Of a stretch of 64,000 bases of DNA, positions 54,915 to 63,587 are shown in pieces. Location of the stretch: NCBI RefSeq assembly GCF_019746665.1, contig NZ_JAIERS010000005.1, positions 186,001 through 250,000 of the forward strand. Direction: 5' to 3'. The translations under genes were made by a program, and so were the position numbers. This DNA comes from Sphingomonas sp. (lineage in GTDB: Bacteria > Pseudomonadota > Alphaproteobacteria > Sphingomonadales > Sphingomonadaceae). Each line of letters begins with the position of its first letter. The stretch's first letter is position 1. Below the pieces are notes generated by a model. It did no database searches. It saw only the letters and a list, made by a program, of their open reading frames with translations, and was not told the DNA's origin.

Positions 54915-54919
54915 TGCCC

Positions 54920-54948
54920 TATCTAGGGATTTTGCGCGGCGTCCTCAA
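54920..54948 (-). promoter_or_regulatory. Promoter of the 6S RNA candidate
   Basis: On the minus strand TTGAGG (54948-54943), 17-base spacer, TAGATA (54925-54920), which predicts a start near 54914. The -10 covers the zapA stop codon. Confidence 0.65.
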
Positions 54949-55222
54949 GGCTTTCCGCCAGCGCTTCAAGCCGGGTCGCGAGCCGATCGAGCAGGGTGGA
55001 ATCACCCAGCGGCTGCGCGGTACGCGCCTCGTCGAGCGCGTCGGCCAGCATCAGCGCGAGCAGCAGCAGCGCGCGTTCGGGCGGGCCAGTGCCGGCCGCG
55101 CGCTGCGCGATCGGCCAGCGTTCGGCGAGCATCGCGCCGAGCGCGTGCAGCCGCGGCTCCTGGCCATCGGCGCAGGCGACGGGATAGCCGCGCCCGCCGA
55201 GCTGGATCACCACCTCAGCCAT
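54923..55222 (-). CDS. zapA: Cell division protein ZapA
   Basis: 99 residues. The N-terminal segment VVIQLGGRGYPVACADGQEPRL is the ZapA beta-hairpin, followed by a long helix/coiled coil (about 50-95). ZapA bundles FtsZ filaments at the division site. Its ATG lies within the 3' end of the upstream 55-codon gene (8-base overlap). It is followed by the 6S RNA candidate, a linkage seen in many proteobacteria. The C-terminus is acidic. Confidence 0.88.
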   Translation of the reverse strand: MAEVVIQLGGRGYPVACADGQEPRLHALGAMLAERWPIAQRAAGTGPPERALLLLALMLADALDEARTAQPLGDSTLLDRLATRLEALAESLEDAAQNP

Positions 55223-55382
55223 CGCGCTCGATCAGCGCGTCGAGCGCCGTCATCGCCGCCGCCACCCGCTCGCGCAGCCGGTCGTGCCGGGCCGCGAGCC
55301 GCGCCGCTTGCTCCTGGTGCCGCGCCGCCGCGCGGTCGATCCGTTCGAGCGCGGCCTCGATCCGCGCCAACGCCTCTGCCAT
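55215..55382 (-). CDS. 55-residue coiled-coil protein overlapping zapA
   Basis: Translation from ATG 55382 gives 55 residues, almost entirely a charged amphipathic helix with heptad-like spacing: MAEALARIEAALERIDRAAA, then RHQEQAARLAARHDRLRERV and a short end (IERDG). The stop (55215-55217) lies inside the first codons of zapA, so the two are translationally coupled. Its composition resembles a ZapB-type or other division-associated coiled coil. The link to division is inferred from position only. Confidence 0.72.
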   Translation of the reverse strand: MAEALARIEAALERIDRAAARHQEQAARLAARHDRLRERVAAAMTALDALIERDG

Positions 55383-55517
55383 GCGCCGCAACGTAGCACG
55401 GTGCGCGGCCCCCGCAAGCCGGCGGCGCGGCGAGGCGGTTGACGGGGGCGCCGTGCCACCGCAAAGACGCGCGCGACTTTCGACTCACGGCGCGCTGAGT
55501 GCCACAGCGGGGATAGG

Positions 55518-57485
55518 ATGGCGCCGACCGACCAACAGCTTGCCAACGCCATTCGCGCGCTGGCGATGGATGCGGTGGAGGCCGCCAATTCGGGCCATCC
55601 CGGGATGCCGATGGGCATGGCCGACGCGGCGACCGTGCTCTTCACCCAATATCTGAAGTTCGATCCTGCCGATCCCCATTGGGCGGACCGTGACCGCTTC
55701 GTGCTGTCGGCCGGGCACGGATCGATGCTGATCTACGCGCTGCTCCACCTGACCGGCTATGCGCGCCCGACGATCGACGACATCAAGGCGTTCCGCCAAT
55801 TGGGCAGCCCGTGCGCGGGGCACCCGGAAAATTTCGAGCTGCCCGGCGTCGAATGCACCACCGGCCCGCTGGGGCAGGGGCTGGCGATGGCGGTCGGCAT
55901 GGCGATCGCCGAGCGGCATCTGAGCGCGGTGTTCGGCGACGCGCTGGTCGATCACCGCACTTGGGTGATCGCGGGCGACGGCTGCCTGATGGAAGGCATC
56001 AACCACGAAGCGATCGGGATCGCCGGGCATCTGAAGCTCGGGCGGTTGAACGTGCTGTGGGACGATAACAAGATCACGATCGACGGCGCGGTTTCGCTGT
56101 CGTCGAGCGAGGACATCCCGGCGCGCTATGCCGCGACCGGCTGGCATGTCGTCGAGTGCGACGGGCATGATTTCGCCGCCGTCGCCGAAGCTTTGGCCGA
56201 GGCCACGGCCGATCCGCGCCCCTCGCTGATTCGCTGCCGCACGATCATTGGCAAGGGCGCGCCGACCAAGCAGGGCACCGCCAAGACCCACGGCTCGCCG
56301 CTCGGCACCGCCGAAGTCGCCGGCGCGCGCGAGGCGCTCGGCTGGACCGCCGCGCCGTTCGAGGTGCCCCAGGATATTCGCGAGGCGTGGCTGCGCGCCG
56401 GCAAGCGCTCGGTGGACGCGCGCGCGGCCTGGGCCGACCGGCTCGCGGCGCATCCGGCGCGTGGCGAGTTCGAGCGGCGCATGGCCGGCCAGCTCCCCGC
56501 GCCGCAGGGCGAGGCGGAAGCGTTCATGGCGAAACTCATCGCCGACGCGCCCACGGTCGCGACGCGCAAGGCGAGCGAGATGGCGCTCGAGGCGATCACC
56601 CCGCTGATCCCCGAGCTGATCGGCGGTTCGGCCGACCTGACGGGCTCGAACAACACCAAGACCGCCGCCACCGGCCCGCTAACGGCCGAGAATTACGGCG
56701 GCCGCTACCTCTATTACGGCATCCGCGAGTTCGGCATGGCCGCCGCGATGAACGGCATGGCGCTGCACGGCGGCGTCATCCCCTATGGCGGCACGTTCCT
56801 GGTGTTCGCCGACTATGCCCGCGCGGCGATCCGCCTTTCGGCGCTCCAGCATGCGCGCGTGATCTATGTGATGACGCACGATTCGATCGGGCTCGGCGAG
56901 GACGGCCCGACGCATCAGCCGATCGAGCATCTGCAAAGCCTGCGAATGATCCCGGGGCTCGACGTCTATCGCCCGTGCGACGCGGTGGAGACCGCCGAAT
57001 GCTGGACGCTCGCGCTGGGTCGCGCCGATGGGCCGGGGCTGCTCGCGCTGTCGCGCCAGAACCTGCCGACGCTGCGCGGCGAGGGCGGAATGCTGAGCGC
57101 GCGCGGTGCTTACCGGCTGCGCGCCGCCCAGGCGCCGCGGGCGGTCGTCCTCATCGCGACTGGCTCTGAAGTGAGCCTCGCGGTCGAAACGGCGCAAGCG
57201 CTCGAAGCGCGGGGTATCGGCGCCGATGTCGTCTCGATGCCCAGCTGGCGCCATTTCGAAGCGCAAGACGCCGCCTACAAGGACGAGCTGCTGCCCGCCG
57301 ATGTCCTCAAAGTCTCGATCGAGGCGGGCACGACCTTTGGCTGGGAGCGTTGGACCGGGGCCGATGGGATGCGCTTCGGGATCGACAGCTTCGGCGCCTC
57401 CGCCCCGGCCGAGGCGCTGTATCGCCATTTCGGGCTGACCGCCGACAGTATCGCGCCGCAAATCGCCGCGCGGCTGGGGCGCTGA
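55518..57485 (+). CDS. tkt: Transketolase
   Basis: 655 residues. Thiamine-diphosphate enzyme moving two-carbon units in the pentose phosphate pathway. N-terminal ANSGHPGMPMGMAD and SAGHGSMLIYALLH are the cofactor and catalytic-His region; GDGCLMEGINHEAIG contains the Mg/TPP motif (GDG...N); the transketolase signature GEDGPTHQPIEHL lies in the pyrimidine domain. First of a carbon-metabolism run (tkt, gap, pgk, aldolase) on the plus strand. Confidence 0.96.
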   Translation: MAPTDQQLANAIRALAMDAVEAANSGHPGMPMGMADAATVLFTQYLKFDPADPHWADRDRFVLSAGHGSMLIYALLHLTGYARPTIDDIKAFRQLGSPCAGHPENFELPGVECTTGPLGQGLAMAVGMAIAERHLSAVFGDALVDHRTWVIAGDGCLMEGINHEAIGIAGHLKLGRLNVLWDDNKITIDGAVSLSSSEDIPARYAATGWHVVECDGHDFAAVAEALAEATADPRPSLIRCRTIIGKGAPTKQGTAKTHGSPLGTAEVAGAREALGWTAAPFEVPQDIREAWLRAGKRSVDARAAWADRLAAHPARGEFERRMAGQLPAPQGEAEAFMAKLIADAPTVATRKASEMALEAITPLIPELIGGSADLTGSNNTKTAATGPLTAENYGGRYLYYGIREFGMAAAMNGMALHGGVIPYGGTFLVFADYARAAIRLSALQHARVIYVMTHDSIGLGEDGPTHQPIEHLQSLRMIPGLDVYRPCDAVETAECWTLALGRADGPGLLALSRQNLPTLRGEGGMLSARGAYRLRAAQAPRAVVLIATGSEVSLAVETAQALEARGIGADVVSMPSWRHFEAQDAAYKDELLPADVLKVSIEAGTTFGWERWTGADGMRFGIDSFGASAPAEALYRHFGLTADSIAPQIAARLGR

Positions 57486-57501
57486 ACCAAGGGAGTAGCT
57501 T

Positions 57502-58512
57502 ATGACGGTGAAGGTAGCGATCAACGGCTTCGGGCGCATCGGTCGCCTCGTCGCGCGGGCGATGCTGGAGCGGGACGATACCGGGCTCGAGCTGGTCGCG
57601 ATCAACGACCTGGCCGATGCCAAGTCCAACGCCTGGCTGTTCGCGCGCGATTCGGTCCACGGCAAATATCCGGGCACCGTCGCCGCCGAGGGCAATGATC
57701 TGGTGATCGACGGCAAGCGCGTCCGCGTCACCGCCGAGCGCGACCCGGCCAATCTGCCCCACGCCGAGCTCGGCATTGATCTTGTGCTGGAATGCACCGG
57801 CTTCTTCACCGACCGCGCGAGCGCGCAGAAGCATCTCGACGCGGGCGCCAAGCGCGTGCTGATCTCGGCCCCGGCCAAGGGGGCGGACCTGACGGTGGTC
57901 TACGGCGTGAACCACGACAAGCTGGCGGCTGAACACACCATCGTCTCGAACGCGTCGTGCACCACCAACTGCCTCGCCCCCGTCGCCAAGGTGCTGAACG
58001 ATGCGTTCGGCATCGAGCGCGGGCTGATGACCACGGTTCACGCTTATACCAACGATCAGAAGATCCTCGATCAGGTTCACAGCGACCTCCGCCGCGCGCG
58101 TGCGGCCGCGATGAGCATGATCCCGACCACCACCGGCGCCGCGCGCGCGGTGGGCGAGGTGCTGCCCGAGCTGAAGGGCAAGCTCGACGGCTCGGCGATC
58201 CGCGTGCCGACCCCGGACGTGAGCCTGGTCGACCTGACTTTCACCCCCAAGCGCGACGTGACCCGCGACGAGGTGAACGCGGCGCTGAAGGCGGCTTCCG
58301 AAAGCGGACCGCTGAAGGGTATTCTCGATTACAGCACCGATCCGCTGGTCTCGATCGACCTGCTTCACGCGCCGGCCTCGTCGACGGTCGACAGCCTGGA
58401 AACGGCGGTGATCGAGGGCAAGCTGGTGCGCGTCGTCAGCTGGTACGACAATGAATGGGGCTTCTCGAACCGCATGGTCGACACCGCCAAGGCGATGGCC
58501 GCGTTGCTTTGA
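57502..58512 (+). CDS. gap: Glyceraldehyde-3-phosphate dehydrogenase, type I
   Basis: 336 residues. NAD-binding INGFGRIGR at the N-terminus, catalytic C153 in [12 protein letters not shown], and the C-terminal [20 protein letters not shown]. It lies 16 bases after tkt, so they are co-transcribed. A REP-like element follows before the MOSC gene. Confidence 0.97.
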   Translation: MTVKVAINGFGRIGRLVARAMLERDDTGLELVAINDLADAKSNAWLFARDSVHGKYPGTVAAEGNDLVIDGKRVRVTAERDPANLPHAELGIDLVLECTGFFTDRASAQKHLDAGAKRVLISAPAKGADLTVVYGVNHDKLAAEHTIVSNASCTTNCLAPVAKVLNDAFGIERGLMTTVHAYTNDQKILDQVHSDLRRARAAAMSMIPTTTGAARAVGEVLPELKGKLDGSAIRVPTPDVSLVDLTFTPKRDVTRDEVNAALKAASESGPLKGILDYSTDPLVSIDLLHAPASSTVDSLETAVIEGKLVRVVSWYDNEWGFSNRMVDTAKAMAALL

Positions 58513-58543
58513 TGTTTCTGGGCGTCGCCCCCAGATCACGCCA

Positions 58544-58625
58544 CGTCACCCCGGGCTTGACCCGGGGTCTCGCTTCTTCGCGCGGCGCGAGGCAGCGGGA
58601 CCCCGGCTCGGGGGCCGGGGTGACG
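58544..58625. repeat. REP-like inverted repeat, uninterrupted copy
   Basis: CGTCACCCCGGGCTTGACCC then GGGGTCTCGCTTCTTC, a short loop region, and the right arm GAGGCAGCGGGACCCCGGCT...CCGGGGTGACG. It aligns with 36678-36800, which has the same arms but carries the extra 45-base hairpin. It lies between gap and the MOSC gene. Confidence 0.88.
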
Positions 58626-58656
58626 GGCGGACCTGTGGTGGCGTTGGGGCGTTGAA

Positions 58657-59133
58657 ATGATCCCCGCCACCCTCGCCGGCATCGCCCGCCACGCCGCCCC
58701 GCGCGCGGCTATGGAGACGCTGGAGCGCGCCCTAATCACCCCCGAGCTTGGCGTCGAGGGCGACTGCAAGGGCGTGTTCAAGCCCGGCAAGCGCAACCGG
58801 CGGCAGGTGACCCTGATCGAGGCGGGCGATTGGGCCGCCGCGCTCGCCGAGCTGGGCGCTACGCTGCCGTGGTGGGAACGGCGCGCCAATCTGCTGGTCG
58901 AGGGCCTCGATCTGCCGCAGCGCGCGGGGGCGATCCTGCGCATCGGCGGGGTGCGGCTGGAAATCACCACCGAATGCGATCCGTGCGAGCGCATGGACGC
59001 GCTGATCCCGGGCCTGCGGGCCGCGCTTCGCCCCGATTGGCGCGGGGGCGCCTGCGCGCGGGTGCTGAGCGGCGGGATGGTCGCGATCGGCGACACGATC
59101 GAAATTGAAAGTTTTGGGGAGTTGGCGGCGTGA
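58657..59133 (+). CDS. MOSC domain protein
   Basis: 158 residues. MOSC beta-barrel with the conserved cysteine in [16 protein letters not shown], which in relatives binds a sulfur-carried molybdenum cofactor or persulfide. Also typical are GVEGDCKG and VTLIEAGDW. Single-domain MOSC proteins (YiiM-like) are involved in detoxification of N-hydroxylated compounds or in metal-sulfur assembly; which applies here is unknown. The stop overlaps the GTG start of pgk (GTGA). Confidence 0.9.
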   Translation: MIPATLAGIARHAAPRAAMETLERALITPELGVEGDCKGVFKPGKRNRRQVTLIEAGDWAAALAELGATLPWWERRANLLVEGLDLPQRAGAILRIGGVRLEITTECDPCERMDALIPGLRAALRPDWRGGACARVLSGGMVAIGDTIEIESFGELAA

Positions 59134-60320
59134 GGGCTTTCAAGACGCTCGACGATATGGGCGATGTGGCGGGCAAGCGTGTGCTGGTGCGCGAGGATCT
59201 GAACGTGCCGATGGCCGAGGGCGCCGTCACCGACGATACCCGCCTGCGCGCCGCAGTGCCGACCGTCGCCGAACTGGCGGACAAGGGCGCGATCGTGCTG
59301 GTGCTCGCGCATTTCGGCCGCCCCAAGGCGCCCACGCCCGAGTTCAGCCTGGCGCAGATCACGCAGCCGTTCGCGGCGGTGCTCGGCCGCCCGGTGCGCT
59401 ATGTCGATTGGGAGGGCGCGGCGGAAGCCGTCGCCAGCTTGGCGCCGGGCGAAGTCGGGCTGCTGGAGAATACGCGCTTCTTCGGCGGCGAGGAGAAGAA
59501 CGCACCCGAGGTAATCGACCGCTTCGCCGCGCTCGGTGATCTCTACGTCAACGATGCCTTTTCGGCCGCGCACCGCGCCCACGCCTCGACCGAGGGCCTT
59601 GCCCACCGGCTGCCGGCCTTCGCCGGGCGGCAGATGGAGGCCGAGCTCGACGCGCTCGACAAGGCGCTCGGTAACCCTGAGCATCCGGTGGCGGCGGTGG
59701 TGGGCGGCGCCAAGGTTTCGACCAAGCTGGACGTACTGAAGCACCTCGTCGCGCGGGTGGATCACCTGATCATCGGCGGCGGCATGGCCAACACTTTCCT
59801 CGCCGCGCGCGGGGTCAATGTCGGCAAGTCTTTGTGCGAGCATGACTTGACCGGCACCGCCGAAGAAATCTTCGCCGCGGCCGAAACCGCCGGCTGCACG
59901 ATCCATCTGCCCTATGATGTCGTCGTGGCGAAGGAATTCGCGCCCAACCCGCCATCCTTGCGCACCTGCAACGTCCACGAAGTGGCGGCTGACGAGATGA
60001 TCCTCGATATCGGCCCGGCGGCGGTCGAAGCGCTGGGCGATGTGCTCAAGACATGCCGCACGCTCGTGTGGAACGGCCCGCTCGGCGCGTTCGAGACGCC
60101 GCCCTTCGACGCCGCGACCGTGGCGCTCGCGCGCACCGCCGCCGCGCTCACGGCGGAGGGATCGCTCGTTTCGGTCGCGGGCGGGGGCGATACCGTGGCC
60201 GCGCTCAACGTGGCCGGCGCCGCGGACGCGATGAGCTTCGTATCGACCGCCGGCGGCGCGTTCCTCGAATGGATGGAAGGCAAGGAACTGCCCGGGGTGG
60301 CGGCGCTGGCGCGTGCCTAG
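59130..60320 (+). CDS. pgk: Phosphoglycerate kinase
   Basis: 396 residues. [12 protein letters not shown] and LAHFGRPK are the N-domain 3-phosphoglycerate site, [14 protein letters not shown] and [10 protein letters not shown] the C-domain nucleotide site. GTG start at 59130 overlaps the MOSC stop, so expression is tied to that gene. The stop codon TAG shares three bases (CTAG) with the stop of the convergent TlpA-like gene. Confidence 0.96.
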   Translation: MRAFKTLDDMGDVAGKRVLVREDLNVPMAEGAVTDDTRLRAAVPTVAELADKGAIVLVLAHFGRPKAPTPEFSLAQITQPFAAVLGRPVRYVDWEGAAEAVASLAPGEVGLLENTRFFGGEEKNAPEVIDRFAALGDLYVNDAFSAAHRAHASTEGLAHRLPAFAGRQMEAELDALDKALGNPEHPVAAVVGGAKVSTKLDVLKHLVARVDHLIIGGGMANTFLAARGVNVGKSLCEHDLTGTAEEIFAAAETAGCTIHLPYDVVVAKEFAPNPPSLRTCNVHEVAADEMILDIGPAAVEALGDVLKTCRTLVWNGPLGAFETPPFDAATVALARTAAALTAEGSLVSVAGGGDTVAALNVAGAADAMSFVSTAGGAFLEWMEGKELPGVAALARA

Positions 60321-60826
60321 AGCGCTGGTGCCTCGGGCGCCGGTTCGTTAAGTAACGGCACGACTTCGCGGTTTAGATCGTCGAGATCGAACGCGCCGGT
60401 TTTGGCGTAACGCACCCGTCCCGCCCGATCGATGATGAAATTAGTCGGCACCGCCCCCAGGCTGAAATAGGGGCCCTTCACCCGCTTCACCGGGCTGATC
60501 GCCATGGTGTCGAACACCTTCTTCATCGCATAGATCGGCACGGAGTCCTCGGTCGTTACCGCGAAGACGCGCAGACCGTGTTGCTTTGTCAGGCGATAAA
60601 AGGCGTCTAGTGTCGGCAATTCCTTGCGGCAGGGCACACACCATGTCGCCCAGAAATTGATCACGACGACCTGCCCTCGCAAAGCGCTGATCGCCACCTT
60701 TTCGCCACTTACCAAGGTAAACTCACCCTCGGGTGCGATATCGCCCACCCTGAGTTTGGGCGACGCGCCGACTAGCATCACCGCGAGAGGTAATGCAGCG
60801 AGACGCAAGGCTATGGCGCGGATCAT
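60317..60826 (-). CDS. TlpA-family thiol-disulfide oxidoreductase
   Basis: 169 residues. Signal peptide ~1-21 (ending VGA), thioredoxin fold with active site W62-C63-V-P-C66 (FWATWCVPC), and a cis-Pro region AVPTNFIID. It acts in the periplasm or membrane, reducing apocytochrome c or other thiols. ATG 60826 follows AAGGGAG. It is convergent with pgk and its stop overlaps the pgk stop. Confidence 0.92.
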   Translation of the reverse strand: MIRAIALRLAALPLAVMLVGASPKLRVGDIAPEGEFTLVSGEKVAISALRGQVVVINFWATWCVPCRKELPTLDAFYRLTKQHGLRVFAVTTEDSVPIYAMKKVFDTMAISPVKRVKGPYFSLGAVPTNFIIDRAGRVRYAKTGAFDLDDLNREVVPLLNEPAPEAPAL

Positions 60827-60976
60827 GCCGGCTCCCTTGTTCAGAATAGGCAACCTTTCCTACGCCAGGGCGTGCGTCAAGCAGGCACAGCACGCACCCG
60901 CTAAGCAGTTGCCGCCATGCGCCCCGGCGGCTAACAGCCCGGCAGCATTCGTATGCATGATCGCAGGGGAGCCCGA

Positions 60977-61888
60977 ATGACGCCGACCGTCAAAGCCATT
61001 CTCAACAATTACGAGTCCGATAATCCGGGGGTGAAGGCCAATCTCGCGCGCATCCTGATGCAAGGCCGCTTGGGCGGTACCGGCAAGCTGATCATCCTGC
61101 CGGTCGATCAGGGGTTCGAACATGGCCCGGCGCGCAGCTTCGCGGTGAATCCCGATGCCTATGACCCGCATTACCATTATCAGCTGGCGATTGACGCCGG
61201 GCTTTCGGCCTATGCCGCGCCGCTCGGCATGATCGAGGCGGGGGCGGACAGCTTCGCCGGCCAGATTCCGACCATCCTGAAGGTCAATTCGTCGAACAGC
61301 TGGGCGACCAGCATCAATCAGGCGGTGACCGGTGGCGTCGAGGATGCGCTGCGGCTGGGCTGCTCGGCGATCGGCTTCACCATCTATCCGGGCGCGGACG
61401 ACGTGTTCGACATGATGGAGGAGATCAAGGAGATGATCGCCGAGGCGAAGTCGGTCGGCATCGCCACCGTGATCTGGTCGTACCCGCGCGGTGGCAAGCT
61501 GTCGAAGGACGGCGAGCTCGCGCTCGATGTCGGTGCGTACGCCGCGCACATGGCCGCGCTGCTTGGCGCGCACATCATCAAGGTGAAGCTGCCGAGCAAC
61601 CATATCGAGCAGAAGGACGCGCAAAAGGCCTATGAAGGCCATGACTGGTCGGCTCAGGCCACGCGCGTGAAGCATGTCGTGAAGAGCTGCTTCAATGGCC
61701 GCCGGATCGTGGTGTTCTCGGGCGGCGCGGCGAAGGGCGCGGACGCGGTGTATCAGGATGCGCGCGACATTCGCGACGGCGGCGGCAACGGCTCGATCAT
61801 CGGCCGCAACACCTTCCAGCGGCCCCGCGCGGAAGCGCTGGCGATGCTCGACAAGCTCGTCGCGATTTATAAGGGCGAGGAAGCCTGA
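60977..61888 (+). CDS. Class I fructose-bisphosphate aldolase (DhnA/FbaB type)
   Basis: 303 residues. PVDQGFEHGPARSF near the N-terminus, VIWSYPRGG and IKVKLPSN (Schiff-base lysine region), and VFSGGAAKG for phosphate binding. It cleaves fructose-1,6-bisphosphate without metal. SD AGGGGAG. Its stop TGA lies inside the probable CTG start of the next SDR. It completes the lower-glycolysis set with gap and pgk. Confidence 0.93.
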   Translation: MTPTVKAILNNYESDNPGVKANLARILMQGRLGGTGKLIILPVDQGFEHGPARSFAVNPDAYDPHYHYQLAIDAGLSAYAAPLGMIEAGADSFAGQIPTILKVNSSNSWATSINQAVTGGVEDALRLGCSAIGFTIYPGADDVFDMMEEIKEMIAEAKSVGIATVIWSYPRGGKLSKDGELALDVGAYAAHMAALLGAHIIKVKLPSNHIEQKDAQKAYEGHDWSAQATRVKHVVKSCFNGRRIVVFSGGAAKGADAVYQDARDIRDGGGNGSIIGRNTFQRPRAEALAMLDKLVAIYKGEEA

Positions 61889-62631
61889 ACCTGTTCGCGC
61901 TCGATGGCCGCACCGCGCTGGTGACCGGCGCGGGGCGGGGGCTAGGGTTCGAGATCGCGCGTGCGCTGGCGGAGGCGGGCGCGCGCGTGCTGCTTGGCGG
62001 GCGCGATCCGGCGGCACTGGCGCGGGCAGCCGCGGCGATCGGCCCGCACGCCGAGCCGATGCCGTTCGATCTCGCCGCGCCCGATCTGGAGGCGCGCGCG
62101 GCGGCGATCGCGACCGACCATAAGCTCGACATCTTGATCAACAACGTTGGGCAGCGCGATCGCCGCGCGCTGTTCGATTTCGCGCTCGATGATGTGCGCG
62201 CGCTCGCCGAGGTGAACCTGATCGCCCCCTTCGCGATCGCCCGCGCGGCGGCGCGGCCGATGATGGCCAAGGGGCGCGGCCGGATCATCAACGTCACCTC
62301 GATCGCCGGGGATATCGCGAACAGCGGCGACGCGGCCTATACGATGGCCAAGGGCGGTCTCGCGGCGCTCACCCGCGCGCTCGCCGCCGAACTGGGGCCG
62401 CATGGCATTACCGTGAACGGGATCGCCCCCGGCTTCTTCGCGACCGAGGCGAACGCGGCGATGATCGCCGATCCGGAAATCGCCGCCTGGCTTGACCGGC
62501 GCACCTCGCTCAAGCGCTGGGGCCAGCCCGAGGAGATCGCCGGCGCCGCGCTGTTCCTGGCAAGCGACGCGGCGAGTTATGTGACGGGTACGATCATCAC
62601 CGTCGACGGCGGCTATTCGGCGCATTTTTGA
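61885..62631 (+). CDS. SDR family oxidoreductase with a probable CTG start
   Basis: 248 residues if started at CTG 61885, giving (M)NLFALDGRTALVTGAGRGLG. The nearest conventional start (GTG 61921) would remove the first beta strand of the Rossmann fold, so it is unlikely. The CTG overlaps the aldolase stop (CTGA). Motifs: TGAGRGLG, NNVGQR, catalytic Ser in VTSIAG and YTMAK. Gluconate 5-dehydrogenase/FabG-like; substrate unknown. The next gene overlaps its end or follows closely. Confidence 0.85.
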   Translation: MNLFALDGRTALVTGAGRGLGFEIARALAEAGARVLLGGRDPAALARAAAAIGPHAEPMPFDLAAPDLEARAAAIATDHKLDILINNVGQRDRRALFDFALDDVRALAEVNLIAPFAIARAAARPMMAKGRGRIINVTSIAGDIANSGDAAYTMAKGGLAALTRALAAELGPHGITVNGIAPGFFATEANAAMIADPEIAAWLDRRTSLKRWGQPEEIAGAALFLASDAASYVTGTIITVDGGYSAHF

Positions 62632-62675
62632 CTGCCCCATTGACGGATGTGATTGATCGCGGTGAAGCGCGGGCG

Positions 62676-63359
62676 ATGACCGAAGACGATCCGCTTGGCC
62701 CCCTCGACCCCGATTTCGCCGCCGCCTTCGTGCGCGATGATCGCCGGCCGCCCTGCCAGCTTTACCTGATCTCGCCGCTTGAGGTTGGGGGCGGTTTTCC
62801 CGAGCGGCTTAAACGCGCACTCGGCGCTGGGCCAGTTGCGGCCTTCCAGTTCCGGGTCAAGGGCGTCGATCAGCACGCGGCGGCGCGGCTCGCCGAACCG
62901 CTGCAGCGGATTTGCACCGAGCATGACGTGGCCTTCATCGTCAATGACGACATGGCGCTCGCCAAGCGGCTGGGGGCGGACGGGGTGCATCTGGGTCAAG
63001 GCGATGGCGACCCGCGGGAGGCGCGCGCGCTGCTAGGGCCGGCGGCGCAGATCGGCGTCACCTGCCACGCCAGCCGCCATCTGGCGATGGAAGCGGGGGA
63101 GGCGGGGGCCGATTATGTCGCGTTCGGTGCCTTCTACCCGACACGGACCAAGACGGTCGAGCATCATGCCGAGCCGGTGCTGCTCAGTTGGTGGTCGACC
63201 TTGTTCGAGCTGCCCTGCGTCGCGATCGGCGGGATCACACCGCAAAATGCCGCGCCGCTGGTAGCGGCGGGCGCCGATTTCCTCGCCGTGTCAGGCGCGG
63301 TGTGGGATAGTGACGAGGCGGCGGCGGTGCAAGCGTTCGGGGCGATGCTGGGGGGCTGA
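62676..63359 (+). CDS. Thiamine phosphate synthase-like protein
   Basis: 227 residues from ATG 62676 (GGTGAAG upstream); a TTG at 62628 overlapping the SDR stop would add 16 residues. TIM-barrel motifs are FQFRVKGVD (ThiE: lqlR-K), VNDDMALAKRLGADGVHLGQGD, ITCHAS-like VTCHASRH, YVAFGAFYPTRTK (FGPifpT-K) and AIGGITPQN. ThiE couples the pyrimidine and thiazole parts of thiamine. The R of the FQFR motif and the FGAFYPT-K motif are kept, so activity is likely, although TenI-like roles are possible. Confidence 0.86.
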   Translation: MTEDDPLGPLDPDFAAAFVRDDRRPPCQLYLISPLEVGGGFPERLKRALGAGPVAAFQFRVKGVDQHAAARLAEPLQRICTEHDVAFIVNDDMALAKRLGADGVHLGQGDGDPREARALLGPAAQIGVTCHASRHLAMEAGEAGADYVAFGAFYPTRTKTVEHHAEPVLLSWWSTLFELPCVAIGGITPQNAAPLVAAGADFLAVSGAVWDSDEAAAVQAFGAMLGG

Positions 63360-63380
63360 AGCGGGCGCCTCGTCGGTTGA

Positions 63381-63554
63381 GCCGATATAGCTGTAGACGA
63401 CCTGAAGAATGTGCTGGGTTTCACGGAGTCCAGCGCCCGCGTGCCCGGCGTCCGTGAGGCAGTCGTCCACGCGACCTATATCCTCGTCTATCATGTTGAA
63501 GATGAGCGGATTGTTATGCTCCCCGTCTTGCATACCCGCCAGCAATACCCTTGA
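63381..63554 (+). pseudogene. Decayed RelE/ParE-family toxin, C-terminal half only
   Basis: In frame from 63381 to the TGA at 63552-63554, 57 codons read ...ARVPGVREAVVHATYILVYHV-EDERIVMLPVLHTRQQYP. This matches the C-terminal half of RelE/ParE toxins (VPGxRE..., TPYILVYRV, VLHGRQxxP). A TGA directly precedes 63381, there is no start codon with SD, and the N-terminal half is missing. No antitoxin gene is adjacent. It is a remnant of a type II toxin-antitoxin module. Confidence 0.72.
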
Positions 63555-63587
63555 ACCGGTGCGTCGCGCCGTTTCGAGGAAAGCCGC

